NCBI RefSeq assembly: GCF_017086365.1
Contig: NZ_CP070969.1
Span: 372,001-436,000 of the forward strand
Length of the DNA: 64,000 bases
From: Paenibacillus tianjinensis
GTDB taxonomy: Bacteria; Bacillota; Bacilli; Paenibacillales; Paenibacillaceae
Direction of reading: 5' to 3'
Shown here: in pieces, positions 44,518 to 52,667 of the stretch
Layout: each line of letters opens with the position of its first letter
Numbering within the stretch: the first letter of the stretch is position 1
Program-made: the position numbers and the translations under genes
The notes under the pieces: model-generated
Databases searched by the model: none
Seen by the model: only the letters and a program-made list of their open reading frames with translations
Told to the model about the DNA's origin: nothing

Positions 44518-45131
44518 CACAGTCTCTGCTAAGCCGCCGGATTCCTGCGGAACCCTATACTCAGTGGGAGCCGGGCGTTCGTTCACCCGGCTCGGCCTGC
44601 GGGCCTGCCACTATGGCAGCGTTAATGGAATATTGGCACACGTGGCAGGGGGCAGCCTTTATTCCTGGAATGAGGCATTTTGACACCAAAGCAGCACATA
44701 TAAATAACATATACAGCCGTCACGGCGGAAGACCTTGGGGTATGAGTGTGCGCAGCTTCACCCGAGGCATCCATGCATATCTGAGGTCTGCTGCCGGGAA
44801 GGATGGCCATAACGGATGGCAGCACACTGTAACCGTCTTTAATGATATGGAGCGGTATATAGCGGAGATTGATGCAGCCAGGCCAGTAGCACTCAAGTTT
44901 GACAAATGGTTCAGCTTCCGCTGGCAAGGGGATTTTGCCTACAATTATCACTGGGTTCTGGGGATCGGCTATGAACAGCCTGCTGGCGGAAAAGGGCCGG
45001 TGCTCCTTGTTCACGATAATGGACTCCGCCTTAGGGACGGCGGTTACCGCCCGGGGCAGGAGCGTCGCATCCTTTATCTTCCCAATCAGAATATCATCAC
45101 AATGGTAGCACTGGACATAACCCGGGCGTAG
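44514..45131 (+). CDS. C39-like (papain-fold) cysteine peptidase
   Basis: A 205-residue protein with the peptidase C39-like arrangement: Cys in SACGPAT (C29), His in NYHWVLGIGY (H146) and Asp in LLVHDNG (D168). There is no signal peptide or transmembrane helix, so it should work in the cytoplasm or be exported by an unknown route. The reading frame overlaps the hybrid kinase gene by 4 bases, with AGGAGA as ribosome site inside that gene, so the two are translationally coupled and likely functionally linked. The substrate is unknown; a role in processing a peptide or modifying a protein in the same signalling path is inference. Confidence 0.75.
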   Translation: MTQSLLSRRIPAEPYTQWEPGVRSPGSACGPATMAALMEYWHTWQGAAFIPGMRHFDTKAAHINNIYSRHGGRPWGMSVRSFTRGIHAYLRSAAGKDGHNGWQHTVTVFNDMERYIAEIDAARPVALKFDKWFSFRWQGDFAYNYHWVLGIGYEQPAGGKGPVLLVHDNGLRLRDGGYRPGQERRILYLPNQNIITMVALDITRA

Positions 45132-45191
45132 TCCTGAAGTCTAATCGGGAACCGCTCCTTTAACCTGTACAGGGAGGAGCGGGCAAAAAGT

Positions 45192-45232
45192 TTGTACAAA
45201 CGTTTGCGCAAATTGGATAATGGCGCTATAAT
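45192..45232 (+). promoter_or_regulatory. Pullulanase promoter with LacI-family (MalR-like) operator over the -35
   Basis: TTGCGC (45204-45209), a 17-base spacer and a perfect TATAAT (45227-45232) form the promoter. A palindromic core CAAACGTTTG (45197-45206) within TTGTACAAACGTTTGCGCAA overlaps the -35. Operators centred on CG with this form bind LacI-family regulators; maltose regulators are recalled to use CGCAAACGTTTGCG-like sites. An 8-bp hairpin CCGCTCCT/AGGAGCGG lies just upstream, without a T run. Confidence 0.65.
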
Positions 45233-45266
45233 TCCAGTTATTAAAGGGTAAAGGAGACAGGTTGCC

Positions 45267-47225
45267 TTGTCCGTACAAAAAGAAATGAAAGAACCTATTT
45301 ATTATGGTGATCCGGCGGCCACGGACGGAATCTCCGTGTTCGACCAGGATTTTGATGATCTTTTCAGTTATGATGGCGATGATCTAGGCCTAAGCTATAC
45401 TCCTGCTCAATCCGCCTTTTGCCTATGGGCACCCACTGCATTTGAGGCTGAGGTTGTGCTCTATGAGTCATGGCAGGAAGCTGAAGGAGAACATTTGCCG
45501 ATGACCCGGGATGTGCGGGGGGTCTGGAGGCTGAAGGTTGCCGGAGACTTGGACGGGAAGTTCTATACATACCGGGTGCGTGTCGGGGAGCAGTGGAATG
45601 AAGCGGCAGATCCATACGCCCGGGCTGTCGGAGTCAACGGAGATCGGGGCGCAATTCTCGATTTACGCAAGACTGACCCTGAGCGTTGGACTGACGGGAA
45701 ACCGCCTCTGGCCGATCCGGTCGATTCCGTAATCTACGAGCTGCATTTGCGTGACTTATCCGTCCATCCGGCGAGCGGCATTACCCATAAGGGACAATAT
45801 CTTGGTCTGGCGGAAGAGGGCACCCGCGGTCCGGGCGGAATTCTTACCGGCCTTGATCATATTGCCGGCCTCGGGGTAACGCATGTGCAGCTGCTGCCTA
45901 TCTACGACTATGCTACAGAAAGCGTGGATGAGACCAGGCTCAGCCAGCCCCATTATAACTGGGGATATGATCCGAAGAATTACAATGCGCCGGAGGGCTC
46001 TTACGCCACCGATCCTTATGTACCGGCCGTACGCATCCGCGAATTGAAAACTATGATCCAGGCGCTGCATGACAACGGTCTGCGGGTGATTATGGATGTG
46101 GTCTACAATCATGTATATGACGGATTCCGCGTCAATTTCACCAAGCTGGTTCCCGGCTACTATTTGCGCTATAAGCCGGATGGCAGTCTGTCTAACGGGT
46201 CGGGCTGCGGCAATGATGTCGCCAGTGAACGGCTGATGATGTCCCGTTTTATTGTAGAATCCGTCCTTTACTGGGCCAGAGAGTATCATATCGACGGCTT
46301 CCGCTTTGATCTGATGGGACTGATTGATATTGAGACAATGCAGGAAGTCCGCCGCAGATTGGATGAGATCGATCCTTCGATCCTAACGATCGGGGAGGGC
46401 TGGATTATGGATACGGAGCTTGCCCCTTCGCGGCTGGCCAGCCAGAGTAACGCGGATGTGCTGCCGGGCATCGGGCATTTTAACGACGGCTTCCGCGATG
46501 CAGTGAAGGGTAACATCTTCCGGTATGAGGAGCCGGGGTTTATCGGCGGCATGGGTGGGCTTGAAGAGGCCGTGAAGACAGGGATTACCGGCGGAGTAGT
46601 GTACGGTCAAGCTACAGGACAGTTTGCTGACGAGCCGCAGCAGTGTGTGAACTTCGTGGAATGCCATGATAACCATACGATGTGGGATAAAATCGTGCTA
46701 TCCTCCGAGGGGGTAAGCGATTCCCGCCGTGAAGCGATGCACCGCCTGGCCTCGGCCATGGTGCTGACGAGCCAGGGGATTCCGTTTGTTCACGCCGGAC
46801 AGGAGTTCATGCGTACTAAGGATGGGGTTGAGAACAGCTATAAGTCGCCTGTTGAGATCAACCGCATGGATTGGGAACGCTGCGCTGCGCATACCAGTGA
46901 TGTCGCTTATATGAGACGGCTAATCGCTTTGCGCAAGGCGCATCCGGCCTTCCGTCTGCGCACGGCGGAAGAAATCCGTACCCGGCTCATCTTTGAGCGG
47001 TCGCCGGCCGGTACGGTCGCCTACACGCTGCGTGATCATGCCGGAGGAGATTCTGCTAAGCACTTGTATGTGCTCTATAATGCGAATCCGGACGGGGCTT
47101 CGCTGAGCCTGCCTGATCTTGGGGAATGGAGCATCCTGTTCGGGGATGAGCTGGTCACGAGTGTTGCTGGAGGCAAGCTGGCAGTCCGGGGACTTGGAAT
47201 GGTTGTGCTGGCAGTGCAGCCTTAG
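45267..47225 (+). CDS. pulA: Type I pullulanase
   Basis: A 652-residue cytoplasmic debranching enzyme that cleaves alpha-1,6 bonds of pullulan and branched maltodextrins. The N-terminal CBM48-like domain (YTPAQSAFCLWAPTAFEAEVVLYE) precedes a GH13 barrel with the pullulanase signature YNWGYDP near 231. The catalytic set is D348 (GFRFDLMG), E377 (IGEGWI) and D468 (ECHDNHTMWDK). There is no signal peptide, so it acts on imported oligosaccharides. The start is TTG at 45267 with GGAG 10 bases upstream. The operator over its promoter predicts induction by maltodextrin or release of a LacI-type repressor. Single gene, ended at 47255. Confidence 0.93.
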   Translation: MSVQKEMKEPIYYGDPAATDGISVFDQDFDDLFSYDGDDLGLSYTPAQSAFCLWAPTAFEAEVVLYESWQEAEGEHLPMTRDVRGVWRLKVAGDLDGKFYTYRVRVGEQWNEAADPYARAVGVNGDRGAILDLRKTDPERWTDGKPPLADPVDSVIYELHLRDLSVHPASGITHKGQYLGLAEEGTRGPGGILTGLDHIAGLGVTHVQLLPIYDYATESVDETRLSQPHYNWGYDPKNYNAPEGSYATDPYVPAVRIRELKTMIQALHDNGLRVIMDVVYNHVYDGFRVNFTKLVPGYYLRYKPDGSLSNGSGCGNDVASERLMMSRFIVESVLYWAREYHIDGFRFDLMGLIDIETMQEVRRRLDEIDPSILTIGEGWIMDTELAPSRLASQSNADVLPGIGHFNDGFRDAVKGNIFRYEEPGFIGGMGGLEEAVKTGITGGVVYGQATGQFADEPQQCVNFVECHDNHTMWDKIVLSSEGVSDSRREAMHRLASAMVLTSQGIPFVHAGQEFMRTKDGVENSYKSPVEINRMDWERCAAHTSDVAYMRRLIALRKAHPAFRLRTAEEIRTRLIFERSPAGTVAYTLRDHAGGDSAKHLYVLYNANPDGASLSLPDLGEWSILFGDELVTSVAGGKLAVRGLGMVVLAVQP

Positions 47226-47254
47226 GCAGCTCCGCTTGTTATGTGCTTTGCCGG

Positions 47255-47297
47255 AACGGATACCGCCCCTAAAAGGGGAGGGTATCCGTTTCTTTTT
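47255..47297 (+). terminator. Rho-independent terminator after pullulanase
   Basis: AACGGATACC with an inner CCCT/AGGGG stem pairs with GGTATCCGTT and is followed by TCTTTTT. Confidence 0.9.
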
Positions 47298-47598
47298 GCG
47301 TTTTATCGGCCAACATGTGAGGCGCTGCTTATCATGCGTTTAAAGCCCAATAAGGCATCTCCAGAGCGCTTTGCCCATTCCCCGAAATTTTATCTAAAAA
47401 AGTGACATTGCTCATTTAGGCGATAGTGGATAAATGATAATATTAAGGCATTTCAATCCAAGAAAGATCCTAACAGGGACTGTGAAGGGGCGGAAATCCG
47501 TCACATCACAACTTCTTGCTTTGCTGCTTTACAGTGACAAATAACTAGTCGGTGACGGAGAGTAACGGCCAATCAGAGAAACTCGGAGGATGACAGGA
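47298..47598 (+). other. 300-bp leader region upstream of the glutamate synthase gene
   Basis: No gene is visible. It contains AT-rich tracts near 47390-47450 that could hold a promoter. It also has an imperfect symmetry TGTGA (47481-47485) ... TCACA (47501-47505) around GGAAATCC, which could be a regulator site. The spacing does not fit the GlnR/TnrA consensus, and no known riboswitch was recognised. Confidence 0.35.
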
Positions 47599-49083
47599 AT
47601 GGGTAAAACAACCGGATTTTTAGAGTATCAGCGGCAGGCTCCTGCGGAGTGCGAGCCTTTAGAACGCATTAAGAACTGGGATGAATTTGTAATACCAATG
47701 GATGAAGAAAAGCTGAAGGAGCAAGGGGCCCGCTGTATGGACTGCGGAACACCGTTCTGTCATGTGGGGCGTCTGCTCTCCGGGATGGCATCCGGCTGTC
47801 CGCTGCATAATCTGATTCCCGAGTGGAATGACTTAGTATACCGCGGCAACTGGCAGGTCGCTTTGAAGCGCCTGCATAAGACCAATAACTTTCCGGAGTT
47901 TACAGGACGTGTCTGTCCCTCGCCTTGTGAAGGGGCTTGCACGGTAGGACTGAACGGCAAGCCGGTAACCATCAAATCCATTGAGCGGTCAATTGTAGAT
48001 AGAGGTTTTGCTGAAGGCTGGATCGTTCCTGAGCCTCCTTTGGTCCGTACAGGTAAGAAGGTAGCCGTAGTCGGTTCAGGCCCGGCAGGACTCGCCTGTG
48101 CGGCGCAGCTTAACAAGGCCGGACATACCGTAACTGTATATGAACGGGCAGACCGGATCGGTGGACTGCTGACGTACGGAATTCCCAATATGAAGCTGGA
48201 TAAGCAAACCGTTCAACGGCGGGTGGATCTTCTGGCTGCCGAAGGGATTACCTTTGTGACCCGGACTGAAATCGGCAAAGATATAACTGCTTCACAGCTT
48301 CAGGAAGACCATGATGCCGTTGTGCTGTGCGGCGGCTCGACGCAGGCGCGTGACCTGCCGATTGAGGGACGTGAGCTTCGCGGGATACACCAGGCGATGG
48401 AGTTTTTGACACTGAACACGAAGAGCCTGCTTGATTCCGGACTGGCAGACGGAGAATATCTCTCTGCTGCAGGCAAAGACGTAGTCGTTATCGGCGGCGG
48501 CGACACGGGTACCGACTGTGTGGCGACTTCCATCCGGCATGGCTGCCGCAGTGTAATCCAGCTCGAAATTATGCCGCAGTCTCCGCTGACCCGCCAGGCC
48601 AGCAACCCTTGGCCGGAATGGCCAAAGGTACTGAAGGTGGATTACGGCCAGCAGGAAGCAGCATCCTTGTACCAAGAAGATCCGCGCCGCTATCTCGTTT
48701 CTTCGAAGCGTTTTGTCGGAGATGATGGCGGACATGTCCAGGAACTGCATACCGTACGGATAGAATGGACCCGTAATGAGCAGGGGCGGATGATTCCAGT
48801 GGAAGTGCCGGGCAGCGAAGAAGTAATTAAAACGCAGCTTGTGCTGCTGGCCCTTGGCTTCACGGGACCTGAAGATACAGTGCTGGATCAGCTTGGAGTG
48901 GAGCGTGATGAGCGTTCCAATGCCAAGGCGGAGTTCGGTACGCAAACCACCAATATCGAGGGCGTATTTGCAGCCGGAGACATGCGCCGTGGACAGAGTC
49001 TGGTAGTATGGGCGATTGATGAAGGACGTCAGACTGCGCGTGAAGTGGACCGCTATTTGATGGGCGCCTCCAATCTGCCTTGA
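47599..49083 (+). CDS. gltD: Glutamate synthase (NADPH) small subunit
   Basis: A 494-residue flavoprotein that passes electrons from NADPH to the large subunit, which makes glutamate from glutamine and 2-oxoglutarate. The N-terminal part has two Cys clusters for 4Fe-4S centres (CMDCGTPFC, then [13 protein letters not shown]). It then carries an FAD-binding [13 protein letters not shown], the NADPH-binding [11 protein letters not shown], and the C-terminal FAD segment [19 protein letters not shown]. Length matches the Bacillus subunit (called GltB there). The start is the ATG at 47599 with GGAGG 9 bases upstream. The large-subunit gene is not next to it, so it is either elsewhere or this subunit serves another partner. 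Confidence 0.93.
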   Translation: MGKTTGFLEYQRQAPAECEPLERIKNWDEFVIPMDEEKLKEQGARCMDCGTPFCHVGRLLSGMASGCPLHNLIPEWNDLVYRGNWQVALKRLHKTNNFPEFTGRVCPSPCEGACTVGLNGKPVTIKSIERSIVDRGFAEGWIVPEPPLVRTGKKVAVVGSGPAGLACAAQLNKAGHTVTVYERADRIGGLLTYGIPNMKLDKQTVQRRVDLLAAEGITFVTRTEIGKDITASQLQEDHDAVVLCGGSTQARDLPIEGRELRGIHQAMEFLTLNTKSLLDSGLADGEYLSAAGKDVVVIGGGDTGTDCVATSIRHGCRSVIQLEIMPQSPLTRQASNPWPEWPKVLKVDYGQQEAASLYQEDPRRYLVSSKRFVGDDGGHVQELHTVRIEWTRNEQGRMIPVEVPGSEEVIKTQLVLLALGFTGPEDTVLDQLGVERDERSNAKAEFGTQTTNIEGVFAAGDMRRGQSLVVWAIDEGRQTAREVDRYLMGASNLP

Positions 49084-49205
49084 TTAATCCATGAATACCA
49101 AGGTATGCGACACGACAGGACGCCAGCGGCGTCCTGTTTTGCGCTCCGGGTACAAGAGGAAGTAAGATGAATAGTAAAGCGAATAAGGGAAGGGAAGATC
49201 ACCTG

Positions 49206-49748
49206 ATGAAACTAATGTTTATCTCCGATATTCATGGCTCACTGTTTTGGCTGGAACGGGCTTTAGAAAAGGCTGAGCAGGAACAGCCGCATACCCTTGT
49301 GATCTTGGGGGATTTTTTGTATCACGGACCGAGGAATCCGCTGCCGGAGGGGTACGACCCGCAAGGTGTTGCTGCCCGGCTGAATGCCTACGGCAAATCA
49401 CTTGTGGCTGTGCGCGGTAATTGCGATGCTGAGGTAGATCAGATGCTGCTGGAGTTTCCGATGATGGGCGATTATGTGCTGATCCTCCATGAAGGCAGAA
49501 AAATCTACGCCACACACGGTCATGGCTTCAGCATCGATCAATTGCCTCCGCTCGTTCCGGGTGATGTCTTTATCCAGGGGCACACCCATCTTCCGGTAGC
49601 AGACGTAAAGGAAGGAATATATGTGCTTAATCCGGGTTCGATCTCTTTGCCCAAAGAGAATAACCCGCATTCATACGGGATCATGGTTGACGGGAAATTC
49701 ACCATTAAAGACTTTGAAGGCAACGTGGTGAAAGACATACAATTGTAG
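49206..49748 (+). CDS. yfcE: YfcE-type metallophosphodiesterase
   Basis: A 180-residue calcineurin-like phosphoesterase with two-metal motifs D8-x-H10 (ISDIHGS), GDFLYHGP, GNCD, THGHG and GHTHLP. The YfcE family hydrolyses simple phosphodiesters in the cytoplasm; the natural substrate is unclear. The start at 49206 matches the conserved MKLMFxSDIHGS opening. An in-frame ATG at 49167 with a better ribosome site (AGAGG) would add 13 residues and cannot be excluded. Single gene, ended by the hairpin at 49808. Confidence 0.88.
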   Translation: MKLMFISDIHGSLFWLERALEKAEQEQPHTLVILGDFLYHGPRNPLPEGYDPQGVAARLNAYGKSLVAVRGNCDAEVDQMLLEFPMMGDYVLILHEGRKIYATHGHGFSIDQLPPLVPGDVFIQGHTHLPVADVKEGIYVLNPGSISLPKENNPHSYGIMVDGKFTIKDFEGNVVKDIQL

Positions 49749-49807
49749 AATAAAGTAATAATAAATCAAGGTTATTCTGGAAAGCAGATCAGGGAAAAAT
49801 GTGCGGA

Positions 49808-49858
49808 AACCAAAGAAGAAGCTGTGCCATTGGCGCAGCTTCTTCTTTGGTTCTATTT
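49808..49858. terminator. Bidirectional Rho-independent terminator
   Basis: A near-perfect 21-bp stem (49808-49828 with 49832-49852, one mismatch) has A- and T-rich flanks. It closes the yfcE-type gene on the plus strand and can close the peptide-signalling locus on the minus strand. Confidence 0.88.
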
Positions 49859-49902
49859 TATTATAATCCTACCTGTAGTTGCTAAAAGACTGCGGAAAAC
49901 TC

Positions 49903-50037
49903 TTAACCCCCGGCACCATGGGTCATAGGCTGAAACACATTAGCTTGAATTGAATCGCTGCTGCTGGCATACGCAGGTACGGCAAGGAGAAGCACAATAC
50001 TAGCTACTGACAGTAATAATGCCATCTTTCTCTTCAT
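49903..50037 (-). CDS. Secreted signalling propeptide, AloP/Phr-like (44 residues)
   Basis: The 44-residue product starts MKRKMALLLSV, has a hydrophobic core to about residue 20, and a signal-peptidase-like site AYA-S at 24/25. A short polar tail SSSDSIQANVFQPM follows, ending THGAGG. The gene overlaps the last 38 bases of the receptor gene in another frame, with GAGGTG 10 bases before the ATG. This is the standard layout of RRNPP systems (Rap-Phr and relatives). I recall that in the Alo systems described in Paenibacillus polymyxa the mature peptide of one system is the C-terminal SHGRGG; THGAGG here has the same H-G-x-G-G form. The predicted mature signal is the last six residues, imported by an oligopeptide permease. 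Confidence 0.8.
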   Translation of the reverse strand: MKRKMALLLSVASIVLLLAVPAYASSSDSIQANVFQPMTHGAGG

Positions 50038-51391
50038 TGATCTTTTGCACCTCGCTAATGGAATTTGTGTACCTCTGAATTACTTCCGGGGATGCAGATA
50101 CCCGGTGTTTCTCGAATAACCCCACACATTTAACAATGTTGGTGTCATTTCTTATAGTAACAGATGATTCCAAACTCTCTAGTAAGTAATGGAAGCCAAA
50201 TTCGAATTTATTTCGGCTAAGATGGTAAATCGCTAACTCGGTCAGAAACCGGGTATATCGGTCACCCGTTAATTGCTGATTGAATTTACCTAAGCGGCTG
50301 TGCTGTTCTCTGTAGGACAGATGGTCCTTAAAGCGCTCAAGAATGTCATCAACATTAAACCCGTAACGGTTAGCAGCCTGCATAATTTTGAATAAGGCCG
50401 GGAAAATCTCGTCTTCCTTGGTTTCAACATAATGTATATATTCAGGCAGCACCTCGACTTGACCGGCCATTAAGCGGTACAAATACATATTGGCCGTTGC
50501 CCATTCCTGAAACTGCTCCATAACCCGCTGTTCTTCTTGGCTGTATGGAGTATTTACCCAGCTCATATCGGAGTATAAGGAAGCATGATACAGAGCGTTA
50601 TCATAATTGCCGAGTTCATCGGAAACCAATGACCGCAATAAATGTGCATACAATATATAGTAAATAAGCGGTCGTGTTGGCTGCTTCTGGGTGCTTTCTT
50701 TTTTTGTCGTTTGCTTATACTGCAGGCTGGCTTTTTGGCCTAAAAGCTCGGCTAGCTCATCAACCTTCTCCCAGCGGTGCATGGAAGCAAATACATCGGC
50801 CAGATGCTTAAGCGCATCGAGCTGATCGGCTTCGTCCAGGCGCTCTACATAGGGTTCGAATTGATTGGCGGCATGCAGGTTCGCATCCTGGCTCTCACTG
50901 AGCCCGATTGTAAACAGTCTATAACGGCAGAGGGCGAGTCGTTCGGAATGCTGGAAACGTTCACCTTCTGCGACACTTTCGTATATCAGTGCAGCGGCGG
51001 CACGGCTGCCCTGATTGAACAGCTCTTCGGCCGTATCAAACAGCATGGGGGAGTATATCAGCTTGTCCATAATGTGCTGGACTACACGGTGGATGCAGTC
51101 GAGTTTATTCAGTTCTGCGCACCGCTGGAGGAGAGGTCCGATCCGCCGCCAGTCCGGAGCGCCGTTAATAATGTAATTATCGACATACAGCTCATAAAAA
51201 TAGCCTTCAGGCAGATCCATGGCTATGGTGATTCGGTCAAGCTGCTGCATTGCAATCGGACGATGTCCCTGGATCACATTGCTGAGTGTACCGGAATTCA
51301 TTCCCGAGCGGGCGGCAAATTTTGAAATCGTCAAAGCTTCTCTTTTCATGTAATCTTCGAGCTCTGTTAGGATCGTTGATGCAGGTTCCAA
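50000..51391 (-). CDS. RRNPP-family quorum-sensing regulator, AloR-like (XRE HTH plus TPR)
   Basis: A 463-residue cytoplasmic regulator. Residues about 10-65 form an XRE-type helix-turn-helix (LTISKFAARSGMNSGTLSNVIQGHRPIAMQQLDRITIAMDLP). The rest is a helical array with TPR-like repeats (AAALIYESVAEGERFQHSERLALCRYRLFTIGLS; LDALKHLADVFASMHRWEKVDELAELLG; YDNALYHASLYSDM), the peptide-binding surface in PlcR, NprR and AloR. Peptide binding should switch DNA binding and so gene expression. The start is TTG at 51391, because AAAGGTGG lies 7 bases upstream; the ATG at 51439 lacks a ribosome site. It overlaps the propeptide gene and is divergent from aguA. Confidence 0.85.
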   Translation of the reverse strand: MEPASTILTELEDYMKREALTISKFAARSGMNSGTLSNVIQGHRPIAMQQLDRITIAMDLPEGYFYELYVDNYIINGAPDWRRIGPLLQRCAELNKLDCIHRVVQHIMDKLIYSPMLFDTAEELFNQGSRAAAALIYESVAEGERFQHSERLALCRYRLFTIGLSESQDANLHAANQFEPYVERLDEADQLDALKHLADVFASMHRWEKVDELAELLGQKASLQYKQTTKKESTQKQPTRPLIYYILYAHLLRSLVSDELGNYDNALYHASLYSDMSWVNTPYSQEEQRVMEQFQEWATANMYLYRLMAGQVEVLPEYIHYVETKEDEIFPALFKIMQAANRYGFNVDDILERFKDHLSYREQHSRLGKFNQQLTGDRYTRFLTELAIYHLSRNKFEFGFHYLLESLESSVTIRNDTNIVKCVGLFEKHRVSASPEVIQRYTNSISEVQKINEEKDGIITVSS

Positions 51392-51517
51392 GTCATGACC
51401 ACCTTTCACGCTGTAGGTCCGGCAATTATAATTGTACATCTTCCAGTATTATACAAAATCTAACGATGGTCAATATTAGAGATACGTCGTATATGTGAAC
51501 ATGCTGTTTTCTGGCAA

Positions 51518-51546
51518 TTGAGCGTGTCACCAGTTTATTGTATGAT
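51518..51546 (+). promoter_or_regulatory. Sigma-A-type promoter of the aguA-aguB operon
   Basis: TTGAGC, a 17-base spacer and TATGAT, 64 bases before the aguA start. It shares the 218-bp divergent region with the quorum-sensing receptor gene, where a perfect TATAAT is seen on the minus strand near 51450. Confidence 0.5.
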
Positions 51547-51609
51547 GGGTAAGGAGCTTTTTAGTAGTGATAATCTGCTCCAAATTTAACCAGTAGAGGT
51601 AGCTAACGA

Positions 51610-52638
51610 ATGTATCCTAAAGAATTGAACTATACAATGCCCGCGGAATGGGACAAGCACGAACGGACCTTCATCTCCTGGCCGGTGCAGGCGTCGATGG
51701 TATTTCCGGATAACTATAAAGCTGTAAGCGAAGGCTATACTGAGATTATACAGGCGATTGCCGAGTTTGAGCCAGTAACAGTTATAGTAAATCCTGAAGA
51801 ACTGGCAGCGGTGGAGGCTCTGGGCCTTGGAGCCAATGTAACGCTTTTGCCGATCCGGCATAATGATGCCTGGCTGCGTGATAACGGGCCGACATTTGTT
51901 GCGGCCGGGGACGGGAAGCTCGCCGGTGTGAACTGGAAGTTCAATGCCTGGGGCGGCAAATATATGCCTTGGGACCTTGATGATGAGGTGGCCCCGCAGA
52001 TTCTGGAGCAGCTGCAGGTTGAACGGTTTGATGCACCGCTCGTCATGGAGGGAGGCTCGATCCACACCGATGGTGAAGGAACACTGATTACCACGGAGGA
52101 GTGCCTGCTTAATACCAACCGCAATCCCGAGCTTAGCCGTGAAGAGATTGAAGATTATGTGCGCAAATTCACTGGTGCAGAGTCGATCATCTGGCTGAAA
52201 CGCGGTCTCAGCGGTGACGAGACTGACGGACATGTCGATAATATTGCTTGTTTTGCCGCACCGGGCAAAGTAATTATCCAGGTATGTGAGGATCCGCAGG
52301 ACGAGAATTATGAGATTACCCGGGAGAATCTGCGTATTCTGGAGAGTGCAGTGGATGCTAAGGGCCGGAAGCTGGAGATTATCCGGATTGCCCAGCCTCC
52401 GCGGGTTGATTATGAGGACAGCCGCCTGACGCTCAGCTACTTGAATTTTTATTTTGTCAACGGCGGGATCATCCTGCCGGTATTCGGCGGTACGGCTGCA
52501 GAGACGGATAAGCTGGCTGAGCAGCAGCTGGCCCGGCTGTTCCCTGACCGCAGAATCCGCACGGTGAACGGTATGGCCGTGATTGGTGAGGGCGGCAATG
52601 TGCACTGCACTACCCAGCAGATGCCGGCAAGGAAATAA
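51610..52638 (+). CDS. aguA: Agmatine deiminase
   Basis: A 342-residue enzyme of the peptidyl-arginine-deiminase fold that converts agmatine to N-carbamoylputrescine and ammonia. It shows MPAEWDKHERTFISWP at the start, NDAWLRDNGPTFV, the His in GDETDGHVDN, and the catalytic Cys333 in GGNVHCTTQQMP near the C-terminus, all as in the family. The ATG has AGAGG upstream. The gene for the next step, aguB, follows after 29 bases. Together they make putrescine from arginine-derived agmatine. Confidence 0.95.
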   Translation: MYPKELNYTMPAEWDKHERTFISWPVQASMVFPDNYKAVSEGYTEIIQAIAEFEPVTVIVNPEELAAVEALGLGANVTLLPIRHNDAWLRDNGPTFVAAGDGKLAGVNWKFNAWGGKYMPWDLDDEVAPQILEQLQVERFDAPLVMEGGSIHTDGEGTLITTEECLLNTNRNPELSREEIEDYVRKFTGAESIIWLKRGLSGDETDGHVDNIACFAAPGKVIIQVCEDPQDENYEITRENLRILESAVDAKGRKLEIIRIAQPPRVDYEDSRLTLSYLNFYFVNGGIILPVFGGTAAETDKLAEQQLARLFPDRRIRTVNGMAVIGEGGNVHCTTQQMPARK

Positions 52639-52667
52639 AATGAATTTTGGCAAGGAGGACTAACAAC

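Noticed and set aside
47298-47598. GlnR/TnrA site or riboswitch in the glutamate synthase leader
   Set aside because: The TGTGA..TCACA symmetry has the wrong spacing for GlnR/TnrA and no known riboswitch core was found.
51586-52653. 355-codon open frame antisense to aguA
   Set aside because: It is fully antisense to a conserved enzyme gene with all catalytic motifs, so a shadow frame.
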